Source: Enterovibrio paralichthyis (GTDB taxonomy: Bacteria; Pseudomonadota; Gammaproteobacteria; Enterobacterales; Vibrionaceae). Taken from it: a stretch of 64,000 nt of DNA. Below are positions 52,328 through 61,055 of the stretch, in pieces. A program made the translations under genes and the position numbers. The stretch lies in assembly GCF_019209835.1 (NCBI RefSeq), contig NZ_JAHUTS010000005.1, positions 1 through 64,000 on the forward strand, in the 5' to 3' direction. How positions within the stretch are numbered: the stretch's first letter is position 1; every line of letters starts with the position of its first letter. The notes beneath the pieces are model-generated. The model worked only from the letters and a program-made list of their open reading frames with translations. It was not told the origin of the DNA and did no database searches.

Positions 52328-53533
52328 ATGAAGGATTCAACCCATCACCCACAGCCTGTTTATATCCATGCCTGTGGTTCGCACTCGGCTTTGGGCTTGA
52401 CCCATGACGACATCCACCACAGTCTGATTTCAGGCATTGGCAAAGGGATGTCAGGTGCGCCCTTTACCCTCAGCAATGGACTGACTGTCAACGTTGGGCG
52501 GGTAACTGACGCACTGCCAGACATTGCCGATTCATTTAGCCACCAGCAAACCCGCAACAACCGGTTGGCTCTATCAGCGTTGTTGCAAATTTCTGATGCA
52601 GTCGAGCAAGCCAAGGCCACCTATGGTGCCGATCGCGTCGCTGTCATTGTTGGCTCCAGCACCTCCGGCATTGCCGATGGTGAAGATGCGCTGAAAAGCT
52701 ATCAAGCAGAGGGTGAACTACCCAGTGAATACAGCTATTACCAGCAGCAACTGAACAACTTGTCTGACTTCATTGCGGACTACTTTGACGTAACCGGCCC
52801 AGCTTATGTGGTGTCCACAGCCTGCTCATCAAGCGGGCGGGTATTTCTCAGTGCCAAACGTCTTCTACGTTCAGGGCTGGCTGATGCTGTGATTGTGGGC
52901 GGTGCAGACACCCTGTGCAACCTGACCTTGAATGGCTTTTTCGGGCTGGATTCGGTTTCCAGCGGATTGTGTAAACCGTTCAGCGATGAGCGTGATGGCA
53001 TTAATATCGGGGAAGCTGCCGCTTTTATGTTGCTCTCCCTTGAACGGCCTGATGCACCGGAGGCCATTGCCTTGTTAGGGTCGGGAGACAGTTCCGATGC
53101 GCACCACATTTCCGCCCCCCACCCTGAAGGTCTGGGCGCAGAGGTTGCCATGCGCAACGCACTGGCAGATGCTGGCCTGACCGCCGCAGACATCGCTTAT
53201 GTCAATGCTCACGGCACCTCGACACCACTGAACGATGCCATGGAGTCCAAGGCTATATTCCGCGTTCTGGGTGATAACGTGCCGGTCAGTTCCACCAAAC
53301 CCTTAACCGGCCACACACTGGGCGCCGCAAGCGCCATTGAGGCCGCTATTTGCTGGCACCTCCTCAGCCACGGCCTTCCACTGCCAGTCTCCATCCACCA
53401 GCAGTCACGGGATCCTGAGATTGCCCCAATCCGCCTGGCAACACGCGGAGAGTCACTGAAAGGACACGCCATTTTGAGTAACTCATTTGCCTTTGGCGGC
53501 AACAATGTCTCACTGATTTTGGGAAAACTATGA
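52328..53533 (+). CDS. Beta-ketoacyl-ACP synthase (ApeO-like)
   Basis: Condensing enzyme of 401 residues with a complete catalytic set: C166 in S-T-A-C-S-S-S-G, H295 in N-A-H-G-T-S-T-P, K324 and H329 in K-P-L-T-G-H-T-L-G-A. It has the FabF/KAS II-like two-half thiolase fold ending in F-A-F-G-G-N-N. It probably acts as the catalytic half of a heterodimer with the ApeC-like protein at 47749. It lies 84 bases after the lyase and overlaps the next gene by 4 bases (ATGA), so it is coupled. Confidence 0.88.
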   Translation: MKDSTHHPQPVYIHACGSHSALGLTHDDIHHSLISGIGKGMSGAPFTLSNGLTVNVGRVTDALPDIADSFSHQQTRNNRLALSALLQISDAVEQAKATYGADRVAVIVGSSTSGIADGEDALKSYQAEGELPSEYSYYQQQLNNLSDFIADYFDVTGPAYVVSTACSSSGRVFLSAKRLLRSGLADAVIVGGADTLCNLTLNGFFGLDSVSSGLCKPFSDERDGINIGEAAAFMLLSLERPDAPEAIALLGSGDSSDAHHISAPHPEGLGAEVAMRNALADAGLTAADIAYVNAHGTSTPLNDAMESKAIFRVLGDNVPVSSTKPLTGHTLGAASAIEAAICWHLLSHGLPLPVSIHQQSRDPEIAPIRLATRGESLKGHAILSNSFAFGGNNVSLILGKL

Positions 53534-54003
53534 ATCCACTACCTTCAGTGCAGGACATCCTGCCCCACAAAGCGCCGATGGTGCTGATTGACAGCCTCGT
53601 GAGTGTCGGTGATGACTCAGTGCATTGCCGCGCCACTATCGAGCGTGAAAACCTGTTTTTCGACCCGGCAATCAATGCTGTGCCTGGGTGGGTGGGTTTA
53701 GAGATCATGGCGCAATCTGTCGCAGCCTGGGCGGGTTATCACGCCCAAAAAGCTCACCGTCCACCACAGGTTGGCTTTCTACTTGGCAGCCGCCGCTATC
53801 AGGCACAGCGGGCAAGTTTCTTCGGCGGACAAACGCTGGATATCAAAGCAGAGAAAGTGCTCGAAAACGCAGGTATGGCGGTATTTGATTGCATCATTGT
53901 TATCGACGATGAAGAGGTTGCTAGAGCGCAACTCAATACCTATGTGCCGTCCCAGGAAAAACTCGCCGAGATGGCAAATCAGGAGGTGACTGAAAATGGC
54001 TGA
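53530..54003 (+). CDS. Second hotdog dehydratase subunit (ApeP-like)
   Basis: A 157-residue hotdog protein. L-P-H-K-A-P-M-V-L-I-D near residue 11 matches FabZ/ApeP proteins, and E58 in V-G-L-E-I-M-A-Q matches the acidic active-site residue. The usual H-F-P-x-H-P-x-M-P-G loop is replaced by N-A-V-P-G-W, so the catalytic His is missing. It could complement the small His-bearing dehydratase at 50277 as a heterodimer. Overlaps the genes on both sides (4 and 8 bases). Confidence 0.8.
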   Translation: MNPLPSVQDILPHKAPMVLIDSLVSVGDDSVHCRATIERENLFFDPAINAVPGWVGLEIMAQSVAAWAGYHAQKAHRPPQVGFLLGSRRYQAQRASFFGGQTLDIKAEKVLENAGMAVFDCIIVIDDEEVARAQLNTYVPSQEKLAEMANQEVTENG

Positions 54004-54733
54004 CAACTCACAACGAGACGTTCTGGTGACAGGGGCCAGTAAAGGCATTGGCCGCGCCATTGCGCTGGAGCTAGCCAAAGCAGGTTTCCCCCTCGTGGTG
54101 CACTATGGCCGGGACAGGAAAGGCGCAGAAGAAACCCAGACGCTGATTGCTGAACATGGCAGCCACGCCCGACTCATCACCTTTGATATTGCAGACAGAG
54201 CGCAATGCCAAACCGTCATCGAAAACGATATCGCCGAACATGGCGCTTACTACGGCGTGGTCAATAACGCAGGTGTCACCGCTGATACCGCCTTTCCCGC
54301 CATGAGCAGCGATGCCTGGGATGGCGTGGTACACACCAACCTCGACAGTTTTTACAACGTCCTGCATCCGTGCATCCTGCCGATGATCAAACGCCGTCAG
54401 GGCGGACGCATTGTCACCATGGCGTCGGTATCCGGCATGATGGGAAACCGCGGCCAGACCAATTACAGCGCAGCGAAAGCGGGCATTATCGGGGCAACCA
54501 AAGCGCTGGCACTGGAGTTAGCCTCTCGCAAGATCACGGTCAACTGTGTGGCACCAGGGTTGATTGATACCGGTATGGTGGATGAACAGACCAAAGCCCA
54601 TGTCATGCCCCAGGTGCCGATGTCCCGCCTCGGCAAGCCGGAAGAAGTCGCCGGGTTGGTGGCGTACCTGATGTCAGACAATGCGGGCTATATCACCCGT
54701 CAGGTGATTTCGGTTAATGGTGGGATTATCTAG
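53996..54733 (+). CDS. 3-oxoacyl-ACP reductase (FabG-like, ApeQ-like)
   Basis: NAD(P)H-dependent short-chain reductase of 245 residues. The cofactor motif is V-T-G-A-S-K-G-I-G (11-19) with N-N-A-G (90-93), and the catalytic set is S144, Y157 and K161. It would reduce beta-ketoacyl-ACP to the hydroxyacyl form in each cycle. Last gene of the cluster; the intergenic gap to convergent acpS is 34 bases. Confidence 0.9.
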   Translation: MADNSQRDVLVTGASKGIGRAIALELAKAGFPLVVHYGRDRKGAEETQTLIAEHGSHARLITFDIADRAQCQTVIENDIAEHGAYYGVVNNAGVTADTAFPAMSSDAWDGVVHTNLDSFYNVLHPCILPMIKRRQGGRIVTMASVSGMMGNRGQTNYSAAKAGIIGATKALALELASRKITVNCVAPGLIDTGMVDEQTKAHVMPQVPMSRLGKPEEVAGLVAYLMSDNAGYITRQVISVNGGII

Positions 54734-54751
54734 ATAGGTTCACGCGGGAGA

Positions 54752-54782
54752 AAGAAAAAGTCCGGGACTAGTGCCCGGACTC
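54752..54782 (-). terminator. acpS terminator overlapping its stop codon
   Basis: AGTCCGGG (54759-54766) pairs with CCCGGACT (54774-54781); the acpS stop codon lies in the 7-base loop. A T run follows on the minus strand. In the plus direction it may also stop the polyketide-like operon, though with no good T run. Confidence 0.85.
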
Positions 54783-55154
54783 CAGCAATACCGTCGCCAC
54801 CGCGTATTGTTTTTCATCGGCGATAGTGAGCAGAATATTGGTCACCCCACGCTCATCCGCCAGCTTTCTGGCAACACCTGAAAAGGTCACCATGGGCTTT
54901 CCCAACTCATCGTTTGAAACGTCAAAGTCATGCAGGGTGACACCGCAGGCGATGCCTGTGCCGAGCGCTTTGGAGGCGGCTTCTTTGACCGCAAAGCGTT
55001 TAGCGAGGAAACGGGCAGGAAACTTGGAGCCGGAATAGCTTTCCAGCTCCTTGTCGGTGAGGACGCGCCGTGCGAACGCATCCCCGGTGCGCGCGATGAC
55101 TTTCTCAAGGCGCGCGATTTCTACAATGTCGGTTCCTAGGCCAACAACTGCCAT
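54768..55154 (-). CDS. acpS: Holo-[acyl-carrier-protein] synthase
   Basis: Transfers phosphopantetheine from CoA to the Ser of ACPs, making fatty-acid ACP active. It has 128 residues. The metal-binding G-T-D-I-V-E-I near residue 7 and the K-R-F-A-V-K-E-A-A-S-K-A-L-G segment near residue 52 are diagnostic. Its stop lies inside the terminator hairpin. It shares one base with the end of pdxJ. Convergent to the aryl-polyene-like cluster, whose ACP is a possible extra substrate (inference). Confidence 0.97.
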   Translation of the reverse strand: MAVVGLGTDIVEIARLEKVIARTGDAFARRVLTDKELESYSGSKFPARFLAKRFAVKEAASKALGTGIACGVTLHDFDVSNDELGKPMVTFSGVARKLADERGVTNILLTIADEKQYAVATVLLESGH

Positions 55155-55885
55155 TAACGGCGCGCTTCCAGCATCAGGGCTTTCATATCCGCTACCGCTT
55201 TCGGCATGCCTTCAAATACAGCGCGGCCAATAATTGCATGGCCAATGTTCAGCTCATAAATTTCAGGAATCGCCGCAATCGCTTTCACGTTGTGGTAAGT
55301 CAGGCCGTGACCTGCGTTTACCTTGATACCCAGATCGTGCGCGTATGATGCACCGGCGGCAATTTTCTTCTGCTCTGCCAGCATTTCTTCTTCTGTCTCG
55401 GCATCAGCATAATGACCGGTGTGCAGCTCAATGAACGGCGCGCCACACGCTTTTGCCGCATCAATTTGAGTGCGGTCAGCGTCAATAAACAGGGACACCT
55501 TGATGCCTGCCGCGGTCAATTTTTCAGTTGCTGCTTTGACTTTCTCAAGCTGGCCCGCCACATCCAGGCCACCTTCTGTGGTCAGCTCTTCGCGCTTTTC
55601 CGGTACCAGACACACATAGGCAGGTTTGACATCCAGCGCGATGTTGACCATTTCATCGGTCACTGCCATTTCCAGGTTCATACGGGTTTGCAGGGTATCT
55701 TTCAGGATGTAAACATCGCGGTCTTTAATATGGCGGCGATCTTCACGCAAGTGAACGGTAATACCATCCGCACCGGCACGTTCAGCGATATCTGCTGCGT
55801 GAACCGGATCAGGGTATTGGGTGCCACGTGCGTTACGAACAGTTGCGACGTGATCAATATTGACGCCCAGATAAATGGTATTCAT
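55154..55885 (-). CDS. pdxJ: Pyridoxine 5'-phosphate synthase
   Basis: Condenses 1-deoxyxylulose-5-phosphate with amino-acetone phosphate to form PNP, the last ring-forming step of vitamin B6 synthesis. It has 243 residues and a TIM-barrel fold. Conserved segments are G-V-N-I-D-H-V-A-T near the start, H-L-R-E-D-R-R-H-I and G-H-G-L-T-Y near residue 195. It overlaps recO by 4 bases and acpS by 1; pdxJ-acpS is a classic operon. Confidence 0.97.
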   Translation of the reverse strand: MNTIYLGVNIDHVATVRNARGTQYPDPVHAADIAERAGADGITVHLREDRRHIKDRDVYILKDTLQTRMNLEMAVTDEMVNIALDVKPAYVCLVPEKREELTTEGGLDVAGQLEKVKAATEKLTAAGIKVSLFIDADRTQIDAAKACGAPFIELHTGHYADAETEEEMLAEQKKIAAGASYAHDLGIKVNAGHGLTYHNVKAIAAIPEIYELNIGHAIIGRAVFEGMPKAVADMKALMLEARR

Positions 55886-56595
55886 TGCGTTGATTTCCTT
55901 GTTCTTAACAAAAATAGCTCACGGCTTTTGAGCGGTTTGGAGCCAAGATAAGGCTTGAGGGCCATACGTGTAAAGCGCTTCGCCGCTTTTAGCTGATCGG
56001 CGGTGGTAAATTGTCTCGCCGCCAAGGCTTGCAGTTCATTGCCGGTAAACGCGAGGTTATTGCTCTTCATCAGCGACGCCACAAAACCCTGTTGTTCTCG
56101 GAAGATATAGCTCATGCCGTCTGCGACCGGCTCACCGCTGCCCGCACAGTGGAGAAAATCCACCCCGTAACCGAGCGAGTCCAACAGCGCGAGTTCAAAG
56201 CGGCGCAGGGCTGGCTCCGGGTTACTGTGCTGGGCAAGTTCGGTCAGGGCGCTGACGTAATCAAAGAAAAGCTGGTGATACGCGGTTTCAGGCTCGACAA
56301 CGCGGCTTAGGATTTCATTGAGGTAAAAACCGGAGAAAAGTGCATTGCCGGAAAGTGGAATAGCCAGCCCCATGGCTTCAGCATGACGCAGGGTATGCAT
56401 CTCACCACGACCGGACCATTTCATCAAAAGCGGAGTAAAGGGCTGGAGCGCCCCTTTCAAGGGAGAGCGTTTACCACGGGCGCCTTTTGCCATCAGGCTG
56501 ACGCGCCCGTGATTTTCGCTGAAGACATCCAGAATCAGGCTGGTCTCACTGTAGGGTCGTGAGTGCAGGACAAAGCAGCGCTGCAAGCCTTCCAT
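55882..56595 (-). CDS. recO: DNA repair protein RecO
   Basis: Mediator that helps load RecA on SSB-coated DNA in the RecFOR pathway. It has 237 residues. An N-terminal OB fold (R-P-Y-S-E-T-S-L-I-L near residue 13, then G-A-R-G) is followed by a mostly helical domain. The zinc Cys cluster found in Gram-positive RecO is not evident. It lies between era and pdxJ, with 4-base overlap to pdxJ. Confidence 0.93.
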   Translation of the reverse strand: MEGLQRCFVLHSRPYSETSLILDVFSENHGRVSLMAKGARGKRSPLKGALQPFTPLLMKWSGRGEMHTLRHAEAMGLAIPLSGNALFSGFYLNEILSRVVEPETAYHQLFFDYVSALTELAQHSNPEPALRRFELALLDSLGYGVDFLHCAGSGEPVADGMSYIFREQQGFVASLMKSNNLAFTGNELQALAARQFTTADQLKAAKRFTRMALKPYLGSKPLKSRELFLLRTRKSTQ

Positions 56596-56627
56596 ATTGC
56601 TCCTGAATGTATTTTGCAGTGGAACTG

Positions 56628-57542
56628 TTACAGGTCGTCGATGTAACCGAGGCTGCGCAGGGCGCGCTCGTCATCTGCCCAACCGGATTTCACTTTCACC
56701 CACAGCTCAAGGTAAACCTTGCGCTCGAACAGCTCTTGCATGTCCAGACGGGCTTCACGACCGATGGTTTTGATTTTCTCGCCACCTTTACCGATCACCA
56801 TTTTCTTCTGGCCGCTGCGTTCAACCAGGATCAGACCATTGATTTCAAAACCGTCGGTTTCCGGGTTGTAGTCAAAGCGCTCGATTTCTACGGTGACAGA
56901 GTATGGCAGTTCATCACCGGTGAAACGCATCAGCTTTTCACGGATGATTTCAGACGCCATAAAGCGCTGTGAGCGGTCAGTCACGTACTCTTCCGGGAAA
57001 TACCATTGGCCTTCCGGCAGGTGTTCACGAACCAGCTTTTCGACCACGTCGATGTTTTTGCCGTTCTTGGCAGAAACCGGCACCACGTCCACGAAGTCCA
57101 TCTTATCGCTCAGCGCTTGAAGATGCGGGAACAGCTCACTTTTCTCTTTGACGTTGTCCACTTTGTTGATCAGCAGCACTACCGGCAGTCCAGACTTTTT
57201 GAGCTTGTTCAGCACCATTTCATCGTCGGGAGTCCAGACGGTACCATCGACCAGAAACAGTACCAGTTCAACATCGGTCAGAGAGCTTGCCGCCGCGCGG
57301 TTCATCAAACGGTTGATGGTGCGCTTTTCTTCAATGTGAAGTCCTGGCGTGTCCACATATACCGCTTGGTAACCGTCGCGGGTATCCACACCCATGATAC
57401 GGTGGCGCGTGGTTTGTGGTTTACGCGAGGTAATAGACAGCTTCTGCCCAACCAGACGGTTCAGCAGGGTCGATTTACCCACGTTAGGGCGACCTACAAT
57501 GGCAATAAAGCCACAGTGGTGTGTTTGATGCGTGTCTGTCAT
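56628..57542 (-). CDS. era: GTPase Era
   Basis: Essential GTPase that binds 16S rRNA during 30S assembly. It has 304 residues. G1 is G-R-P-N-V-G-K-S-T near residue 17, G3 D-T-P-G-L and G4 N-K-V-D. A C-terminal KH domain has the G-x-x-G loop as V-I-G-K-G-G-E-K-I (around residue 243). It overlaps rnc by 4 bases, the conserved rnc-era-recO order. Confidence 0.97.
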   Translation of the reverse strand: MTDTHQTHHCGFIAIVGRPNVGKSTLLNRLVGQKLSITSRKPQTTRHRIMGVDTRDGYQAVYVDTPGLHIEEKRTINRLMNRAAASSLTDVELVLFLVDGTVWTPDDEMVLNKLKKSGLPVVLLINKVDNVKEKSELFPHLQALSDKMDFVDVVPVSAKNGKNIDVVEKLVREHLPEGQWYFPEEYVTDRSQRFMASEIIREKLMRFTGDELPYSVTVEIERFDYNPETDGFEINGLILVERSGQKKMVIGKGGEKIKTIGREARLDMQELFERKVYLELWVKVKSGWADDERALRSLGYIDDL

Positions 57543-58213
57543 GAGTCCAGCTTTTGCAATGCCAGTTCTGCAGCCGCTTGCTCAGCCTTGCGACGACTGC
57601 TGCCCTTACCTACAACAGGTCGTTCCAGACCTGCTACTTCACATTCCACGGTAAATTGCTGGTTGTGCGCTTCACCCTGTACCTTAGTTACATTATAGGC
57701 AGGCAGCGGCTTACGGCGTCCTTGCAGGAATTCCTGCAACCGTGTCTTTGGATCTTTTTGGTTGGCACCCGGCTGGATAGTTTCCAGACGCTCTTTGTAC
57801 CAGCCCAAGATGATTCCACGGACCGTTTCCAGATCGCTGTCGAGGTAGATAGCGCCGATGATCGCCTCTACGGCGTCAGCCAGGATCGAATCACGGCGGA
57901 AACCGCCACTTTTCAGCTCACCCGGCCCCAGTTGCAGTACGTCGCCCAGTTCGAACTCGCGGCCCAGTTCGGCCAGCGTGTTACCACGAACCAGCGTTGC
58001 ACGCATGCGGCTCATATCCCCTTCATCAACGCTCGGGAAACGATGGTAGAGGTCGTCAGCAACAACGAAACTCAAAATAGAATCGCCCAGAAACTCCAAA
58101 CGCTCATTGTGGTTTCCACTGGCGCTTCGGTGTGTCAGGGCGAGACTGAGAAACGCCGTATCGCTAAATTGATAGCCGATACGACGTTGTAGTTTATTTA
58201 TAGGTGTTGTCAT
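57539..58213 (-). CDS. rnc: Ribonuclease III
   Basis: Double-strand-specific endoribonuclease that processes rRNA and many mRNAs. It has 224 residues. The signature E-R-L-E-F-L-G-D-S-I-L lies near residue 39, the second acidic site is D-A-V-E-A-I-I-G-A near residue 113, and a C-terminal dsRNA-binding domain spans about 155-224. It lies 11 bases after lepB and overlaps era. Confidence 0.97.
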   Translation of the reverse strand: MTTPINKLQRRIGYQFSDTAFLSLALTHRSASGNHNERLEFLGDSILSFVVADDLYHRFPSVDEGDMSRMRATLVRGNTLAELGREFELGDVLQLGPGELKSGGFRRDSILADAVEAIIGAIYLDSDLETVRGIILGWYKERLETIQPGANQKDPKTRLQEFLQGRRKPLPAYNVTKVQGEAHNQQFTVECEVAGLERPVVGKGSSRRKAEQAAAELALQKLDS

Positions 58214-58224
58214 GTCGTTCCAAG

Positions 58225-59124
58225 TTAATCAATGCCGCCGATGCGGTTGAACCGCACGCCGACAGGTACCCAAGACGGCAGGAAGCTGTCGCCTTGTTCA
58301 TCAAATTCAAAACTGATCCAGATACCGACTGCTTTACCTACCAGATTGGCTTCTGGGACAAAGCCCCAGAAGCGGCTGTCTTTACTGTTGTCACGGTTGT
58401 CACCCATCACAAAGTACTGGCCTTCCGGCACCACCCACTCACCCAGACCTGGGGTTGGGTAGTACTGGCTGGTCTGATTCGGCAGATAAGGGTTCACCAG
58501 GATCTGGTGTGGGTGCTGACCCAACTCTTCCTGCGCCTGAATCAATTCCACGCCGCGCTGATAGAAATCGCTCTTATGAACGTCATCCACCGGCACCAGC
58601 TCACAGGTTTCTTCGCCTTTTTTCTGGATGCACAGACGCTTGTCTTCGCTGTAGCGAACCGTGTCACCCGGCAGGCCAATCACACGCTTGATAAAGTCGA
58701 CGCTCGGTTGTGGTGGGTATTTAAACACCACCACATCACCGCGCTCAGGTTCACCGGTTTCCACCAATTGAGTGCGGAAAACCGGATCCTTCAACCCGTA
58801 GGCAAACTTCTCTACCAGGATAAAGTCGCCCACCAGCAGGGTCGGCATCATGGAACCAGACGGGATCTGGAATGGCTCGTAAATAAACGAGCGCAGCACC
58901 AGCACAAGGCCAATCACAGGGAACACAGACGCTGAAGTTTCTACCCAGCTTGGCTGCGGGGCGACTTGCGCCACCTGCTCAGCACTCAGCTCGCCGCTGT
59001 CCAAATTGAGCACTTCTGCCGCCTTTTGCTGGCGACGCGGCGCCCACTTGAACTTATCCAGTGCCCAGATAATCCCGGTAAACAGGGTGACGAGCACCAG
59101 AATCAGCGAGAAAGTATTAGCCAT
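58225..59124 (-). CDS. lepB: Signal peptidase I
   Basis: Inner-membrane Ser/Lys protease that removes signal peptides from secreted proteins. It has 299 residues. Two N-terminal transmembrane segments (about 3-22 and 65-83) are followed by the catalytic Ser in P-S-G-S-M-M-P-T near residue 92 and the Lys in V-I-G-L-P-G/F-I-K-R-V near residue 145. Box E reads G-D-N-R-D-N-S-x-D-S. It is 59 bases after lepA. Confidence 0.96.
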   Translation of the reverse strand: MANTFSLILVLVTLFTGIIWALDKFKWAPRRQQKAAEVLNLDSGELSAEQVAQVAPQPSWVETSASVFPVIGLVLVLRSFIYEPFQIPSGSMMPTLLVGDFILVEKFAYGLKDPVFRTQLVETGEPERGDVVVFKYPPQPSVDFIKRVIGLPGDTVRYSEDKRLCIQKKGEETCELVPVDDVHKSDFYQRGVELIQAQEELGQHPHQILVNPYLPNQTSQYYPTPGLGEWVVPEGQYFVMGDNRDNSKDSRFWGFVPEANLVGKAVGIWISFEFDEQGDSFLPSWVPVGVRFNRIGGID

Positions 59125-59183
59125 TGTGTTCCCCTAAACCTCTATCCCTTTTTATTACTTAACCTAGCGTCAACACGCGTAGA

Positions 59184-60980
59184 TTATTTATCTTTACCTA
59201 CGTGCAGAATCGCCAGGAACGCTTCCTGAGGCAGTTCGACGTTACCGATCTGCTTCATACGTTTCTTACCTTCTTTCTGTTTCTGCAGCAGTTTCTTCTT
59301 ACGGCTCACGTCACCACCGTAACATTTCGCCGTTACGTTCTTACGCAACTGCTTCACGGTTGAGCGCGCAATAATATGTGTGCCGATAGCTGCCTGAATA
59401 GCGATGTCGAATTGCTGACGAGGAATAAACTCTTTCATCTTCTCAACCAGATCACGGCCACGTGATTGCGCCTGATCTTTGTGGGTGATGATAGCCAGTG
59501 CATCCACGTTGTCACCGTTCAGCAGAACGTCTACACGCACCATGTTCGACGCTTCGTAGCGCTGGAAGTTGTAATCCAGTGATGCATAACCGCGTGACGT
59601 TGACTTCAGGCGGTCGAAGAAGTCCAGAACCACTTCTGCCATAGGAATGTCGTAAGTCAGCGCAACCTGATTGCCGTGGTAAACCATGTCTACCTGCATA
59701 CCGCGTTTTTCTACACACAGGGTGATCACGTTACCCAGGTACTCTGCCGGTACCAGGATATTACAGCGTGCAATCGGCTCACCCATGATGTCGATGTCGT
59801 TAACGGCCGGCAGTTTCGCTGGGCTGTCCACGTACAGGGTGTCACCGTTAGTTTTCTTCACTTCGTACACTACGGTTGGTGCCGTGGTGATCAGGTCCAG
59901 ATCGTATTCACGCTCCAGACGCTCCTGGATGATCTCCATGTGCAGCATGCCAAGGAAACCACAACGGAAGCCAAAGCCCAGTGCCGCAGAGTTCTCTGGT
60001 TCATAGAACAGAGACGCATCGTTCAAGCTCAGTTTGCCCAACGCATCACGGAAGTTTTCGTAGTCGTCAGACGATACAGGGAACAGACCCGCGTATACCT
60101 GAGGCTTCACTTTCTTAAAGCCTGGCAGTGGTTTCTCTGCGCCATGTTTTGCCAGCGTCAGGGTATCGCCCACTGGCGCGCCCAGGATGTCTTTAATACC
60201 ACAAACAACCCAGCCCACCTCGCCGGTACGCAGACCTTGGGTGTCGGTTTGTTTTGGCGTGAAGATACCGATGCGGTCAACGCCCCACACCTGACCGGTG
60301 CTCATTACCTTGATCTTGTCGCCCTTCTTCAGTTCACCGTTTTTAATGCGAACCAGAGAAACAACGCCCAGGTAGTTATCGAACCAGGAGTCAATGATCA
60401 GCGCTTGAAGCGGCGCTTCTGGATCGCCTTCCGGTGCCGGGATGTTCTTAACGATATCTTCCAGAACCAAGTCTACGCCCACACCGGTTTTCGCCGAACA
60501 GCGGGTTGCTTCAGTCGCATCAATACCGACGATGTCTTCAATTTCTTCTGCAACGCGATCCGGATCTGCCGCTGGCAGGTCGATCTTGTTCAGAATTGGC
60601 ACCACTTCCAGGTCCATTTCAATCGCGGTGTAGCAGTTTGCCAGTGTTTGCGCTTCTACGCCCTGACCTGCATCCACCACCAGCAAAGCACCCTCACACG
60701 CTGCCAGAGAACGTGATACTTCGTACGAGAAGTCAACGTGTCCCGGGGTGTCGATGAAGTTCAGTTGATAGGTTTCCCCATCGTTCGCTTTGTAATTCAG
60801 CGTCACACTCTGTGCTTTGATGGTGATACCACGTTCGCGTTCCAGATCCATGGAGTCCAGAACCTGCGCTGCCATTTCACGGTCAGTAAGGCCGCCACAC
60901 ACCTGGATCAGGCGGTCTGACAGGGTCGACTTACCGTGGTCAATGTGGGCAATAATCGAAAAGTTACGAATGTGCTTCAT
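59184..60980 (-). CDS. lepA: Elongation factor 4 (LepA)
   Basis: Ribosome-associated translational GTPase implicated in initiation and back-translocation. It has 598 residues, one fewer than in E. coli. G1 is A-H-I-D-H-G-K-S-T near residue 11, G3 is D-T-P-G-H and G4 N-K-I-D. The LepA-specific C-terminal domain ends in basic K-Q-K-E-G-K-K-R-M. The ATG at 60980 matches the conserved M-K-H-I-R-N-F-S start; a frame to 61028 adds 16 non-conserved residues. lepA-lepB-rnc-era is the classical order. Confidence 0.97.
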   Translation of the reverse strand: MKHIRNFSIIAHIDHGKSTLSDRLIQVCGGLTDREMAAQVLDSMDLERERGITIKAQSVTLNYKANDGETYQLNFIDTPGHVDFSYEVSRSLAACEGALLVVDAGQGVEAQTLANCYTAIEMDLEVVPILNKIDLPAADPDRVAEEIEDIVGIDATEATRCSAKTGVGVDLVLEDIVKNIPAPEGDPEAPLQALIIDSWFDNYLGVVSLVRIKNGELKKGDKIKVMSTGQVWGVDRIGIFTPKQTDTQGLRTGEVGWVVCGIKDILGAPVGDTLTLAKHGAEKPLPGFKKVKPQVYAGLFPVSSDDYENFRDALGKLSLNDASLFYEPENSAALGFGFRCGFLGMLHMEIIQERLEREYDLDLITTAPTVVYEVKKTNGDTLYVDSPAKLPAVNDIDIMGEPIARCNILVPAEYLGNVITLCVEKRGMQVDMVYHGNQVALTYDIPMAEVVLDFFDRLKSTSRGYASLDYNFQRYEASNMVRVDVLLNGDNVDALAIITHKDQAQSRGRDLVEKMKEFIPRQQFDIAIQAAIGTHIIARSTVKQLRKNVTAKCYGGDVSRKKKLLQKQKEGKKRMKQIGNVELPQEAFLAILHVGKDK

Positions 60981-61055
60981 AAATGGTGTGACTAACTCGT
61001 TAGTGAAAATTAGAGATCGTACGATCAAGTGGCGGGATTCTACCGAAATTAATGG

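Noticed and set aside
59676..60716. 346-codon plus-strand ORF opposite lepA
   Set aside because: Same cause as above: a shadow of a highly biased gene, with no domain.
60985..61010. ACTAAC-TC-GTTAGT inverted repeat before lepA as an operator
   Set aside because: Only six pairs, no known regulator match and no T run; too weak to call.
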